Positions 38,687-51,130 of a DNA stretch of 64,000 nt are shown piece after piece; the stretch's first letter is position 1, and each line of letters starts with the position of its first letter. The position numbers and the translations under genes were made by a program. Below the pieces are notes generated by a model. That model did not search any database. It was not told the DNA's origin and saw only the letters and a list, made by a program, of their open reading frames with translations. The DNA is from Monilinia fructicola (lineage: Eukaryota; Ascomycota; Leotiomycetes; Helotiales; Sclerotiniaceae). The stretch covers positions 496,001 through 560,000 of the forward strand of contig VICG01000005.1 of the NCBI GenBank assembly GCA_008692225.1, given 5' to 3'.

Positions 38687-39523
38687 TCAAACGAACCTTC
38701 CCCTCTTTCCACCCCCACCGGAAGAATCGTCTCCAGGTCCCAGATTTCCTATATCGAAGAAATCTCCAAAGTTGATTTTCCGCTTTTGGCCAGATCCCCT
38801 CCCCGTTGTCGTTGAAGATCTAGCATTTAGTCGAGAAGAATGATTGTTGTGCCTGGCATTGGTTCGTAAAGGTCGAGTAAGGGAAATACCCGTTGGCTGA
38901 TTGTTGAAACAATCAAGAGGTTGAGAACGACCTTTATCTGATAAATCCAAATCTGACAGCAAAATATCGGGATCTTGTGGATATTGTTGGGAGGATCGAA
39001 AGGTAAATGTGCTTTGTGGAAGTGCTGTGATTGTAGGAGGTTCTGGGTCGGGTACAATAGCAGTTGGTTGTGGAGGAGCTGACTCTGTTCTCATTGGCGA
39101 AGTTGATCCTGATGATTTGGCAGTTGATGTCGGAATATGAGTCGAACTTTGCGATCTATGAATTACTGGTGAAGATCCGCTGTCTGCTTTTTCGGGAACC
39201 TCATCATCGCTATCGTTGTGTAATGTTGCATCCCGACCATCCAATCTCTCGGTCGCCCATCTTCGAATCCTCCAGCCCTCGCCATCGCTCAGCCCAATAT
39301 CTTCTTTGTCGAGAAAGATTAAGAGCTCATCCAGTGCATCTTGATAACCTTCAGCCCTGGCTCTTGCTTGATCTGCAGCAGCGGTCTTGTAGAGATTGGT
39401 GACGGATAACGCGGCAGCCTTGAATTGTGCAATCAGAAGCTGGTGAGGTGGTTCAACATTTTGCTGTTTTGACGGAGATTTACTCCCTGGAAGAGAGGTA
39501 TTCAAAGATCTCATAGAATCCAT
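38687..39523 (-). CDS. Unrecognised fungal protein with helical N-terminal region
   Basis: Uninterrupted 278-codon frame with an ATG at 39523. Residues about 28-95 look like a folded, Ala-rich helical domain (FKAAALSVTNLYKTAAADQA, then a GYQDALDELL segment and a GEGWRIRRWATERLDG segment), the kind of block that stays conserved across filamentous ascomycetes. The rest is disordered and Ser/Pro-rich, ending in a basic KRKINFGDFFDIG block and a Gly-run KRGRFV tail that could serve as a nuclear localisation signal. I considered the TAPR1/HAPSTR1 (DUF4588) family but cannot confirm it. It is divergent from ISWI, with about 600 bp between their starts. Likely real; function unknown. Confidence 0.75.
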   Translation of the reverse strand: MDSMRSLNTSLPGSKSPSKQQNVEPPHQLLIAQFKAAALSVTNLYKTAAADQARARAEGYQDALDELLIFLDKEDIGLSDGEGWRIRRWATERLDGRDATLHNDSDDEVPEKADSGSSPVIHRSQSSTHIPTSTAKSSGSTSPMRTESAPPQPTAIVPDPEPPTITALPQSTFTFRSSQQYPQDPDILLSDLDLSDKGRSQPLDCFNNQPTGISLTRPLRTNARHNNHSSRLNARSSTTTGRGSGQKRKINFGDFFDIGNLGPGDDSSGGGGKRGRFV

Positions 39524-40133
39524 GATTGTTGTTGAGAATGGGTTTGTGCTGGTTACTGTGACAAAGGTGGAATTAGTCAGATGATAGCCCGGGTAGATGC
39601 AGGATTAAATATGCAATGATCCTTGACTCTCGCTCGCAACTTACCTCCTTGTCTTGGTGATGGAATCGCAGAGATTCAAGTAAATGAATATCATACAACC
39701 CTCGGGTTCAAGTTTAAAAGAAAGTACAGTAATGTCTTACAGCTATGACTTCCTTGAATAAAAGGTTCGACTAGTTTCTGTATTGATGAAGGGTTTCGCT
39801 GTTTTTTCGATTTGGGGGACAAAGAGCCATGACTTCATGTAGGCCCGTGCCGCTGTACTACGGTGTATAGTTATTCCGTTCCATAATTGTACCGCGTTCA
39901 TTCACGCCTATGCTGGATATTCTGTTCTGTAAACGCGAAATTCTACATCAGATCAACTTCTTCAATCTTTCTATTTCGAGCAACAAACAGCGCTGTCCTT
40001 TTGATCACATTGGCCTATTTTCATAATCAAAACAATCGATATATTTTCATAAGTTAAAGATTAATACTTGTTGGCGCATAAGAGATACCCTTCTTCTATT
40101 TGTTACCCTCTAAAGGGTTGAAGTTATCTCAAG
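39524..40133. promoter_or_regulatory. Bidirectional promoter region before ISWI
   Basis: A 610-bp interval between the start codons of the divergent 278-aa gene and ISWI. No specific factor site is claimed. Confidence 0.45.
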
Positions 40134-43100
40134 ATGGCACCAACCCGTTCTTCACGCAACAGTGGCGCCGATACAGACACATCCATGGCAGATGTCTCCG
40201 AAATTAAGCAGCTACCTGTTGACCCTATGGTACGTTTGTCTTGAGCTTTCTATACATACATTTCAAAACATCCAGACTTTAAATCTACGTTAGAAGTATG
40301 TAATATCATATTTACTAGTGCATAGGATGTCGACGAAACCCCAGATTTTACAGAAGATTCTGATACCAACCCAAATACAACAGAAAGTAGTGTTCATGGC
40401 GATGGATTAACAGCAGATGGGAGAAGAAGAAGATCAGAAGCCACTCAATTACGCCGGAGCGTTTTTGGCAAAAAACATGACCGTCTCGGTGAATCTAAGG
40501 TAACATTACTTTTTTTTCTCAAATTCATTACATTTCATAGCTGATTGTCCATTTCATTGCAGGAAGATGACTCTATTCGACGTTTCCGATACCTTCTTGG
40601 TTTGACCGATCTGTTCAGACATTTCATCGAAACGAACCCAAATCCACGTATTCAGGAGATTATGCACGAGATTGATCGCCAAAATGAAGAAGCAGAAAAG
40701 AAGAAGAAAGGTGCCGATAGAAAGGGTGGCGCAGCCAACGAAAGACGTCGCAGAACAGAAGCAGAAGAAGATGCAGAGCTCTTAAAAGATGAAAAGGCTG
40801 GAGGATCTGCAGAGACAGTATTTCGCGAATCACCGGGTTTCATTCAGGGACAGATGCGAGACTACCAAGTTGCCGGGTTGAATTGGCTGGTTTCTCTCCA
40901 CGAGAATGGCATTTCAGGAATCCTTGCAGATGAGATGGGCCTCGGAAAGACTTTGCAAACAATCTCATTCTTAGGCTATCTAAGGCATATCATGGATATC
41001 ACTGGACCTCATCTCATTGTTGTCCCGAAGTCTACGCTTGATAATTGGAAGAGAGAGTTTGCAAAGTGGACTCCAGAGGTTAATGTTTTGGTACTTCAGG
41101 GAGCCAAGGATGAGCGTAATGCTTTGATCAATGAGCGACTCATCGATGAAAAGTTCGACGTCTGTATCACGAGTTACGAAATGATCCTCCGAGAGAAAGC
41201 CCACTTGAAAAAATTCGCATGGGAATACATCATTATTGATGAGGTAGGTTTGATTGTTCTCTGAAGATAGTCTCTGACTAACTGAATCAGGCTCATCGCA
41301 TCAAAAACGAGGAATCTTCTCTTGCTCAAGTTATTCGTTTATTTAATTCACGGAACCGACTTCTGATCACTGGTACTCCGTTGCAAAACAATTTGCATGA
41401 GCTGTGGGCCCTGCTCAACTTTTTGCTTCCAGATGTTTTTGGTGATGCGGATGCATTCGATCAATGGTTTTCTGGTCAGCAAGAAGATCAAGATACCGTT
41501 GTCCAACAATTACATCGCGTATTGCGCCCCTTTTTACTTCGTCGTGTCAAGGCCGACGTCGAAAAGAGTCTATTGCCCAAGAAAGAGATTAATTTGTACA
41601 TTGGTATGTCCGACATGCAAGTCAAGTGGTACAAGAAAATTCTGGAAAAGGATATCGACGCTGTGAACGGAGCTGGTGGCAAACGTGAATCAAAAACACG
41701 ACTTTTGAACATCGTCATGCAGCTTCGAAAATGTTGTAACCATCCTTACCTTTTCGAGGGTGCCGAACCTGGTCCACCTTATACTACTGATGAGCATTTA
41801 ATCTTTAATGCTGGAAAGATGGTCATGTTAGACAAACTTCTTACTCGCATGAAGAAAGCTGGCAGTCGTGTTTTGATCTTCTCTCAGATGAGCAGACTTT
41901 TAGATATCCTTGAAGATTACTGTGTTTTCCGGGAGTTCAAGTATTGTCGAATTGATGGTGGCACAGCACATGAGGATCGTATTCAGGCTATCGACGATTA
42001 TAACAAGCCTGGCAGTGAAAAATTTGTCTTTCTTTTGACCACCAGAGCTGGTGGTCTTGGTATTAATTTGACCAGTGCCGATATCGTTGTCCTATACGAC
42101 AGCGATTGGAATCCTCAAGCAGATTTGCAAGCAATGGACCGAGCGCATCGTATTGGACAAACGAAACAAGTTGTGGTATACCGATTCGTCACTGAGAACG
42201 CTATCGAGGAAAAGGTTCTAGAACGTGCTGCACAGAAGTTACGTCTGGATCAACTCGTCATCCAACAAGGTCGTGCTCAAATTGCTGCAAAGGCAGCCGC
42301 GAACAAGGACGATCTACTGAATATGATTCAGCACGGAGCCGAAAAGGTTTTTGCGACAACTGGGCCAACAGGCACTCTTGCAGAAAAGGGTGCAGATCTC
42401 GATGATGATGATATTGATGAGATTTTGAAGCATGGCGAGAAGCGTACTGCGGAACTCAATGCCCGTTACGAGAAACTTGGTATCGATGATCTTCAAAATT
42501 TCACATCTGAATCTGCTTATCAGTGGGATGGTAAGGATTTCAGTCACCAAAAGAAAGATATTGGTATGACCTGGATTAATCCTGCAAAGCGTGAACGTAA
42601 GGAACAGTCTTATTCCATGGACAAGTACTATAAACAAGCTTTGTCGACTGGTGGTCGTGTTGCAGACCCGAAACCTAAAGCACCCAAGGCACCAAAACAA
42701 GTCACAGTACATGACTATCAATTTTTTCCACCAACACTTCGAGATTTGCAGGACCGCGAGACTGCATTTCATCGTAAAGAAATTGGTTATAAAGTTCCTT
42801 TGCCGGATGGTACAGATGAAGATCTTTCGGATCGTGAGGCTGAACGTAACTTGGAACAATTGGAGATTGACAATGCTACTCCTCTTACCGAAGAAGAGCA
42901 AGAAGAGAAGCAGCGTCTATCCCAACAAGGTTTTGCGGATTGGAATCGTCGAGATTTTCAACAATTTATCAACGGTTCTGCAAAATATGGTCGTAAAGAT
43001 TTCAACCAGATTGCCGAAGAAGTTGATAGCAAGGAACCAGAAGATATCAAAGCTTACGCAAAGATATTCTGGCAAAGATATACCGAAATCGCTGATTATG

Positions 43101-43795
43101 CCAAATATATTGGCTTGATTGAGGCTGGTGAAGAGAAAACCAGAAAAAATGGATCATCAGCGAAAGATGTTGCGCAAGAAAATGCAACAATACCGAGTAC
43201 CATTGCAACAACTTAAGATCAACTATTCAGTATCAACTACAAACAAAAAGGTCTATACTGAGGAAGAGGATCGTTTCTTGCTTGTTCTACTAGACAAGTA
43301 CGGAGTTGATAGTGATGGTATTTATGAACGAATCCGTGATGATATTCGTGAGAGTCCTCTTTTCAGATTTGATTGGTTCTTTCTGAGCAGAACTCCTATC
43401 GAAATTAGCAGAAGATGCACAACACTTTTAACAACGGTTGCCAGAGAATTTGATGAGCCAGCTGCAGCTAAACCTACAAATGGTACCTCAAATGGCAAGG
43501 CCAAGAGAGAACCTGAAGATGATGAGAATGATGAGGACAGTGTTTTGGGAATGGCACCTGCTAAAAAGAAGTCGAAGAATAGTAGTGTTAAGGCATGAAT
43601 ATCAATCAACATATTATATATATATATACTAACCTTAATCTTCAGAACAAGGCACTTGATAATGTCAAGTCTACTGCTGGAAGCAAAGCAGCTTCAGCGA
43701 CTCCATCGTCAAGAGCGTCAAGCGTTGTTTCGAATGCATCAAGTCCAGCACCCGCTTCAGCTACTAAGAGCAAGTCCAAGGGTAGAAAGAGATGA
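40134..43795 (+). CDS. ISWI-family chromatin-remodelling ATPase
   Basis: Exons 40134-40229, 40326-40499, 40563-41243, 41291-43586 and 43646-43795 give about 1131 aa, normal for ISWI. The SNF2 ATPase shows motif I DEMGLGKT (Lys about 219), the DEAH box at about 316-319 split exactly between DE and AH by the third intron, [13 protein letters not shown], then helicase-C motifs [27 protein letters not shown] and [10 protein letters not shown]-terminal to these are the HAND-SANT-SLIDE modules: SANT around [12 protein letters not shown] (about 865) and SLIDE from YTEEEDRF (about 972). It slides nucleosomes in the nucleus. One extra A in the A6 run at 43144-43149 breaks the frame between SANT and SLIDE; with one base fewer, the next residues match the known SANT-SLIDE linker. 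The last intron uses a weak donor GTTAAG. Identification is secure. Confidence 0.95.
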
Positions 43796-45055
43796 GAGAA
43801 TTAGCATGAGGGAACCAAACTTTTAAGTTGGTTCATGTTTTACTATTATGAAGGGGATTTACTTACTATCAAATGTATTCAATCAAATGACATGGCTATG
43901 GGTAGGGCGTTGAAAGGGATTAGCTGCTTGGGGTTTCATGATCACATGTCCCCAGAATGCGTGGTTTTAGATGGCGTGTTTGCATTTTAATATGTAGACA
44001 GGTTGTAAGATGATGCTTACTTCCAAAAACGAATACACCAAATAAATCATTCAAAGTACTGCAAATGTTTTCTTGTGCTTTTTCAATGACTATCCTTTAG
44101 ACTGCTACAGCTTGACACGTTCGCTTAGTAGAGATCTTATTAACCAACCAAATCATTAGAAACCTAGAAATATCAAAAGGTATTCCTTATTTTTATTTTA
44201 AAAGAAAAAAAACCTAATAGATATAAAATATATTATAAAATCCATATATAAACTATTAGTAATTGTTGATTATATGCTTTTTTTATAATTTAAAAGATCT
44301 AAAGATTCAGATGACATAACTCTTTAAATTATAAGTATTAAAAAAGCTATTTTAATCCCAAATAGCCAATAATAGCTTATCAGATTGAATTATTCATGGT
44401 ATAGCAAGGTGTCAAGCTGTAGCAGTCTAGATACTATACTCATGGTCAAATCCTCTTCCTTCGACAGACAGATTCCTAACTCATGGGTATGCCACCCAAC
44501 ATCTTAAGACTCAAAGTCCTACACCACGTTAAGTTCTCATGTAGCTAGAAAGCTCTTATATGAATCAAATTATTACACAATACATACCAAAATCAACAAC
44601 CAGACAAATAGGATAAACTCTATTTATTTATTGTATATCACACGTGATGCAAAAATTTAAACACCCCACCATCCCATCAATGACAAGCTTTCTTTTCACT
44701 AACTTCACTCCTGCACAAAAAACATATAACTCATACATACACTTACGCTTGAGGTATCAAGATCTTTGGCCTACGCAATTGACTACGTGAGTGCTTGACT
44801 TGTCTTGTCTTGTCTTGTTTTGTCTTGTATTGATAGTGAGCAAGCGGTCGTAGATTTAAAACTTTCAACCAATTAACAATAGTAAATAGGACACAAACTA
44901 AAAAGATAAATAGTAGTAAGTTTGGGAAAGTTCCTATCATTACTGCTTTCCAAGGTTATTTTCTCACGTCTATTTTTACATAGCTGTGTTTTCACAATCA
45001 AGTATAGATTGAAGAGGGAGAAAGCAAGTAACGCAAGCAAAGAAAGAAAGAAAAT
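43796..45055. other. Intergenic, holds a MITE-like element
   Basis: Apart from the 328-bp inverted-repeat element at 44100-44427, this is ordinary AT-rich spacer. The 65-codon minus frame at 44743-44940 overlaps a CTTGT repeat and is not credible. Confidence 0.5.
44100..44427. mobile_element. MITE-like non-autonomous DNA transposon
   Basis: Perfect 19-bp terminal inverted repeats: GACTGCTACAGCTTGACAC at 44100-44118 and its reverse complement at 44409-44427. Each end is flanked by TA (44098-44099 and 44428-44429), fitting a TA target-site duplication as made by Tc1/mariner transposases. The 328-bp element has no ORF and its interior is strongly AT-rich. Family membership beyond TA-type is inference. 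Confidence 0.85.
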
Positions 45056-46499
45056 ATGTCTTTGTCAAGATTCGATGGTCTAGAACTTCCTGCTGCGGCG
45101 GATTTTCATGTGCATCTTAGAGATGGGAAGATGATGGAGACGGTTGTTCCTACGGTTCGGATGGGTGGTGTAAATACTGTAAGTATTTTCCCCCTATTTT
45201 TGGTCTTTAGTGAGGAGTGGGGGTGGAAAGAGGGGTGAGAGGGGAGGGATGGACTGTAATCCAGTCTTCGCGTGTTAAAAGCAGTCTATCTGTGTTGGGT
45301 TATATTTTTTGGACTTCAAGAATCGATTGGAACTACAAACATTCATGGAGAAGATCAAAAGTTTTTTGATCTGGGCTGTGGTTCTGAGAATCGAAAATCG
45401 AAACACGTGTTTTCATCATCTCTATTCTCCCTCATCATCTTTATCCGCCATCATCACAAGTAATCTTCTAACACATCCAGGTCTATGTAATGCCCAACCT
45501 CGTTCCTCCCATCACCACTGTATCAGCGGCACTAGCCTACAAAGAGCGTCTCCAAGCCATCGATCCCAAAGTCAAGTATCTCATGACCCTCTACCTCCAC
45601 GAAAGCATCACCCCCGAAACGGTACGCGAAGCCAAAAAGGCAGGAATCGTCGGAATCAAAAGCTACCCCGCCGGTCCGTCCCCAAGCATCTAGCCACGCA
45701 CAAAAGAAAATGCCCAAAAGACTAACCCAGCGCAGGCGTAACAACCAATTCCTCCTCAGGCGTCCTCTCCTACGAACCCTTCTACCCCGTCTTTGCCGCC
45801 ATGCAAGAAGAAGGACTGGTCCTCAACCTCCACGGCGAATGTCCCTCGGACCACAAAAAAGACATCACGATCCTCAACGCCGAAGCCTCCTTCCTCCCCA
45901 CCCTCCAATCCCTCCACCGCAAGTTCCCCTCCCTCAAAATCGTCCTCGAACACTGCACCACGGCGGCCGCCATCCAAGCCGTCAAGGAATGCGGCCCCAC
46001 CGTCGTCGGCACCCTCACGGCACACCACCTCTTCCTCACCATCGACCAATGGGCCGACGACGCCTTCCACTTCTGCAAACCGGTCGCCAAACTCCCGAGC
46101 GATCGCGCCGCCCTCTTGCGCGCCGCCGTCCACGACGCCGACAAATTCTTCCTGGGCACCGATAGCGCGCCCCATGATATCAGCAAGAAGAAGGGGGGCA
46201 GCGGAAAGACGGCCGCGGGTGTGTTTACACAGGCGCATGCGGTGGGTCATGTGCTCACGGCGTTGGAGCAGGGGATTGAGATGGGTGTTTTGTCGAGCGA
46301 GGATGTGACGGTGGAGGTTCTGGAGGGATTCTTGGGGAAAAGGGGGCGGGCATTCTATGGATTTTTGGGGGAGGGGGAGGGGGAGAGGATTGTTTTGCGG
46401 AAGGGCGATGAGGTTGTCCGGGCGAGCTTCAAGGGGGATGGTGTTGAGATTGTGCCGTTTTGGAGGGGCCAGAAGATTTGGAGTGTGGAGTGGAGGTAG
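45056..46499 (+). CDS. URA4: Dihydroorotase (pyrimidine synthesis), PyrC/URA4 type
   Basis: Exons 45056-45178, 45481-45673 and 45736-46499 give 359 aa, close to yeast Ura4. It catalyses reversible ring closure of carbamoyl-aspartate to dihydroorotate in the cytosol. All zinc ligands are visible: HVH at 18-20, the carboxylated lysine Lys101 in GIKSYPAG, His138 in NLHGE, His178 in EHCTT and Asp248 in GTDSAPH. The first intron is 302 nt, long for this genome; the second is 62 nt. The coding strand is strongly C-rich from about 45490 to 46190 and then G-rich to the stop. The enzyme call is secure; the symbol follows the yeast ortholog. Confidence 0.95.
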
Positions 46500-47845
46500 A
46501 GGTAGAGATAGATGTAGCGGCAGTGCGTCCTTGGTCTTTGATATTAGGGCTGCATCCTCCTATTTCTCGCGTCGATTGTGAGCTTTTGCGGCCGGGTGAT
46601 GATGGGATGAGAGCGAAATAGGGGTCTGCTCGCTTGATCTCTTATTCTCCTCTTCTCTTCTCTTCTTTCCCTCTTCCACCTCCCACCTCCCATCTCCCAC
46701 CCACCCTCCTCATCCCAGGCAGGGGTTTCTGCCCGCTATAAAACTTTAAATATAATCAAAATGAAAATCACACTCAGAATCAGAATCAGAATGGCAATTC
46801 CAGAGCCCAAGAATCTCACTACGTCGATAGAGAGATGAATAGATGAATAGATGGATATGAATAAATAAATCAAATCCGTAGAAATACGAGTGCGTGTAAG
46901 TGAGTAAGTCAGTGAGTGAGTGAGTGAGTGAATGAATCAAAAGCAATATGAAGATTTTCAAGTATCTCTCCCCTCTCTCCCTCTCTCCCTCTCTCCCTCT
47001 CTCCCTCTCTCCCTCTCTCCCTCTCTCCCTCTCTCCCTCTCTCCCTCTCTCCCTCTCTCCCTCCCTCCCTCCCTCTCTCCCCCTTCCTCTCAGGGCCTCA
47101 TATTTCCATTCTTCCCCCCCCTTTTTTGGGGGAAGGGGAAGGGAAGGGAAGAGGTATCCGTCATTTGGGATATACATGGACTCATGGACTCATGGATACA
47201 TATGAAGATGCTGCTTCCGAGGGTACTCAACTTAACTTAACTTAACTTACATGGCGCGAGGACTCAGATGATATTCCACCTTCCACACTCCACACACAAA
47301 ACCCCCTTCCAACTTCCAAGCAGGTGCGCAGACCACGCACCAGACGACGAGGAGACGAGTGTGAGGAACGACATGCTGCACTTAGGAGCCAACTAACAGT
47401 GGTTTCAACACATCACATCACGAGATGATATATGGTCAACATCTTCAAAGCGCGGGTTCAAGTGTTGTTTGATCTAGAGGTATTATTTACTATGTATTCA
47501 TCATATTTATATATATATGTCGCACATGCATTAGGGAGATGTATGTCTCTATATACATACCGACCGACATGCACCTACCGACATACACCATCTATACCAT
47601 TCTATGCTATTCCAACCGAGCAACCAAGGAACCAACAAACTCATGAATAGAAGTGCAAGCAAGCACGCAAGGAAGGAAGCCACCCAAACGCCGTGCCATG
47701 CATGAACGCATGAATGAAATGGTCGTGTCCAGCTTCTTCTTCTTCTTCACCCCAAATCCATTCAAGAGGAAACCGTAATTAAAACCCACATCTTTCCATC
47801 CCATCCAATCCACATATGCATCTGCCCTCTTCTCCTGACCTCCAC
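46500..47845. other. Intergenic with CT-rich microsatellite
   Basis: No gene. Contains a GTGA/GAAT repeat patch (46.89-46.94 kb), the long CTCTCCCT array and a short AACTT repeat near 47.23 kb. ORFs here encode only repeat peptides. Confidence 0.6.
46966..47083. repeat. (CTCTCCCT)n microsatellite
   Basis: About 118 bp of nearly perfect 8-bp CTCTCCCT units grading into CCCT. It is a polypurine/polypyrimidine tract able to form triplex DNA in principle. Confidence 0.95.
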
Positions 47846-49285
47846 TCAAAAGTAAAGCACAGCGTACGCCGTGATAGTCACGGCCAACATCGCCATCCTC
47901 ATATCCGGCGGCGCCAACTTCTCGCCCGCGCTGGCGACCAAGCCACAGCACTGTCGGTCGTACGTAACATTGTTCCACTTGGCCGCGACCTCAAAGACGC
48001 TTCCCGCGCCCACGTTGTAGAAATCGACGTTGAGGAATTTGGGGGGGAATCCCCAATCCTGCACACACTGCTCGGCGTTCATCCCCAGCGAGCCGTAGCC
48101 CGTGGAATTGTTCGTTTCGTTCAGGAGGTTCTGGTAGGGGACCAGAAGCGAGACGCCGAGGAGGTTGATGTCGTAATTGAGGTTGTGGTTCGCCATGTAC
48201 AGGTGGGATTTCGCGTCGGCATCGCTGAGGTTGGGCGGGCGTTGGGGGGTGCACGGGAAGGAGCGGTTGGTGGGATCGAAGGGCGTTTCCCACATCTGGC
48301 TGAATTCGTCGAGGACCCATGGGTATGCGGTTTGGTTGGCGTTGTAGTCCATGAAGATCACGACGCGCTTTCCGCTCAGGATCATGCTGGCGAGCGTGGG
48401 CCAGTCGTCGAGCGCCATGGGGATCTGCGGGGGGACGTAGGCGTAGTTTTGGAGGCCGGTTTGTTCGAGGAAGGGTATGTAGTCGTCGATTTTGGAGTAG
48501 TTGCCGTTTCCGAGGAGGATGGTGACTACGTCGAAGGGGTGTGATGCGACCCAATCGTAGACTTCTCCTAGATATTCCGTGATGGGACCTGCGTCCAAGA
48601 TGTCGCATGATGTGTGGCAGAAATGTGGAATACTTCCATTCCATTGAATCTGAGCCTGCAATAACCTAATTCCATCATCAAGTTGGGCTGTGACGCCCAA
48701 TTGTTGATTTGCAGCCGCATTGCCACTTCGAACAAAAGGAGAATTGTGGGCGGATACTTCGGTGATGTTTCCATAGCTTCGATCGCAGAATTCAACATAA
48801 TTATTGCAGGGAGTGGTGTTGGTTGCTACCGCAGAGCTGGAGGTTGATGTTGCTGTTGAATTGGATGTTCCATTGACACTGATTGCGGTGGTGGAATGAC
48901 CTCCTCCTCCACCAGTCAATACGATTTGCGTGGCGGTACTTGTTGATTCCGTTGCATTTCCTGTCAAGGTCTTGGTTCCAATTGCATAAATTGTGGTTGT
49001 TCCAATGGTTGTTAAGCGTGTAGTTGATTTACCTGTCGAGGTAGAAACTATAGTTTCAGTCGATACCGCTGATGAAGATGTGGAAAGTGTGATTGTGGAG
49101 GAGTAAGAGATATATGATCCTGTAGGAGTTCTCAGTTCAGATGCGGTTAATATGGTTGTGTCTGTTCCGGTTGAAGTAGATTCTCTGCTAGATTTTGAAC
49201 TGGAACTTGATGTTGTATCTGACGTTTCTTGAGTCAACACTCCAACAGCCAGTATGCTGACTGACAAGAGTCGTGAAAACAACAT
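47846..49285 (-). CDS. GPI-anchored PLC-like phosphodiesterase family protein
   Basis: Intronless gene of 479 aa. A signal peptide (about residues 1-18) precedes a Ser/Thr-rich, likely O-glycosylated stalk to about residue 158, then a PLC-like TIM-barrel domain. The two catalytic-type histidines of the phosphatidylinositol-phospholipase X fold are visible: His180 in SAHNSPF and His224 in HFCHTSC. The C-terminus is hydrophobic (MAMLAVTITAYAVLYF) after a small-residue region, as in GPI-anchored proteins. Fungal members have no proven substrate, and the calcium-binding and phosphate-contact residues of true PI-PLCs are not evident, so enzymatic activity is uncertain. It is likely displayed at the wall or plasma membrane. 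The 3' third of the coding strand is G-rich, the central part C-rich. Confidence 0.88.
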   Translation of the reverse strand: MLFSRLLSVSILAVGVLTQETSDTTSSSSSKSSRESTSTGTDTTILTASELRTPTGSYISYSSTITLSTSSSAVSTETIVSTSTGKSTTRLTTIGTTTIYAIGTKTLTGNATESTSTATQIVLTGGGGGHSTTAISVNGTSNSTATSTSSSAVATNTTPCNNYVEFCDRSYGNITEVSAHNSPFVRSGNAAANQQLGVTAQLDDGIRLLQAQIQWNGSIPHFCHTSCDILDAGPITEYLGEVYDWVASHPFDVVTILLGNGNYSKIDDYIPFLEQTGLQNYAYVPPQIPMALDDWPTLASMILSGKRVVIFMDYNANQTAYPWVLDEFSQMWETPFDPTNRSFPCTPQRPPNLSDADAKSHLYMANHNLNYDINLLGVSLLVPYQNLLNETNNSTGYGSLGMNAEQCVQDWGFPPKFLNVDFYNVGAGSVFEVAAKWNNVTYDRQCCGLVASAGEKLAPPDMRMAMLAVTITAYAVLYF

Positions 49286-49740
49286 TGTTTCCTACAATGA
49301 TTCTGCAGTGATTCCCTTGATACCAGATCACTTTGGCAGATCAATAGATGAAAATGGTTGTATATATCCAAAATGGAGAAGAAGTTCAAATCAAGAATGT
49401 GTGGAGATTCTTTGGGGGAAGTAGTTGGTTGGTTGTACTATCTCATGATAATCATCGTCTGGGGGGGAATAGTTTAGGCCGGAGGATCTGGATGGCTGAT
49501 GAAGGTGGGACTAGAGTATGAAAAAATTGGAGTTGAGAGAGTACGTCAGAAGAAAGAATGGAAAGAAGTTTCTAGTTGATGGATCTTGAAATTGATGGAT
49601 GGATGGGTGAATGGATGGATAATATTGAGTTTAGAATAAATACTAGAATCCAGAATAGATTGTTATAATAGGAGTAAGGGGAGTGAGTATTAATTAATAT
49701 TTTATATAAATAAAGAGTAATTATTATTAAATCTTGTTCG

Positions 49741-50020
<280 letters not shown>

Positions 50021-50703
50021 TCTACTTCTCTTTATAATAAATTAATAAAACCCTTAAAAGCATAAAAAGTATAATCAAAAGCATAAAAAAAGCATAAAAA
50101 ACATAAGCATTTCCAAGTTCAAGCAATGACGTTATGCAATGAATCTTCTTCCCGCCTCTCCTCCCTCCCGTCTCTCTAGCTACCCTGAACTTTCTCCCAA
50201 GGCTTGATTTGCTTGGTTCCAAGGTTCCAGGTTTCTTTAATAACCTTGGAATTCCGAAAAGAGATTAATCTACTGGAATTACCATTTTAGACAAAATGTA
50301 TATTGTATTTAAATTGTATTTCCAAGGTTATGTATTCTTACTATATGGAGCATAAGGATTTAGTAAGAACTTGCTATACATGTAATAATCACTTGAAAGA
50401 CATTATAAAAGTGGATTCAGACACCCAAATCAATTTTTGACTTTGGGAAAGGGATTGATTGGGTATTAGTTTGGATATTCTGATACAGTACTGCACTGTA
50501 CGTACTGTACGTGGATATGGAGACGAGGTCCTTGGGCAGTGAGTGGGCAAGGAGAGATGAATTGTGTGAAGAATCTAAAGTTGGAGGATATATTTAAAGG
50601 TGACAAATTATAAAAATATTTTTTGAGAACCTTGGAATGCCGGTGTGATGGGTAGGGATGGTGGCAGGTAGACGTTATATATGTATTCGTATATGTATTC
50701 GAA

Positions 50704-51130
50704 TATGTAAATATAAATGTAAATGTAAATATAAATGTAAATATAAATATAAATATAAATATTAAATGTAAATATAAATATAAATATAAATATAAAATAT
50801 AAATATAAATATAATATAAATATAAATATAAATATAAATATAAATATAAATATAAATATAAATATAAATATAAATATAAATAAATATAAATATAAATATA
50901 AATGTAAATATAAATATAAATATAATATAAATATAAATATAAATATAAATATAAATATAAATATAAAATATATAAATATAATATAAATATAAATAAATAT
51001 AATAAATATAAATATAAATATAAATATAAATATAAATATAAATATAAATATAAATATAAATATAAATATAAATAAATATAAATATAAATAAATATAAATA
51101 TAAATGATATAATAGATGTATAAATATAAA
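50704..51130. repeat. (AAATAT)n array, about 430 bp
   Basis: Long run of AAATAT units with occasional AAATGT, AAAT or TAAT variants. It is less homogeneous than the neighbouring TTTA array. Confidence 0.97.

Noticed and set aside
43197..43230. Possible 34-nt intron explaining the ISWI frame change
   Set aside because: The intron would be very short and would remove conserved linker residues, while a one-base homopolymer change upstream keeps them.
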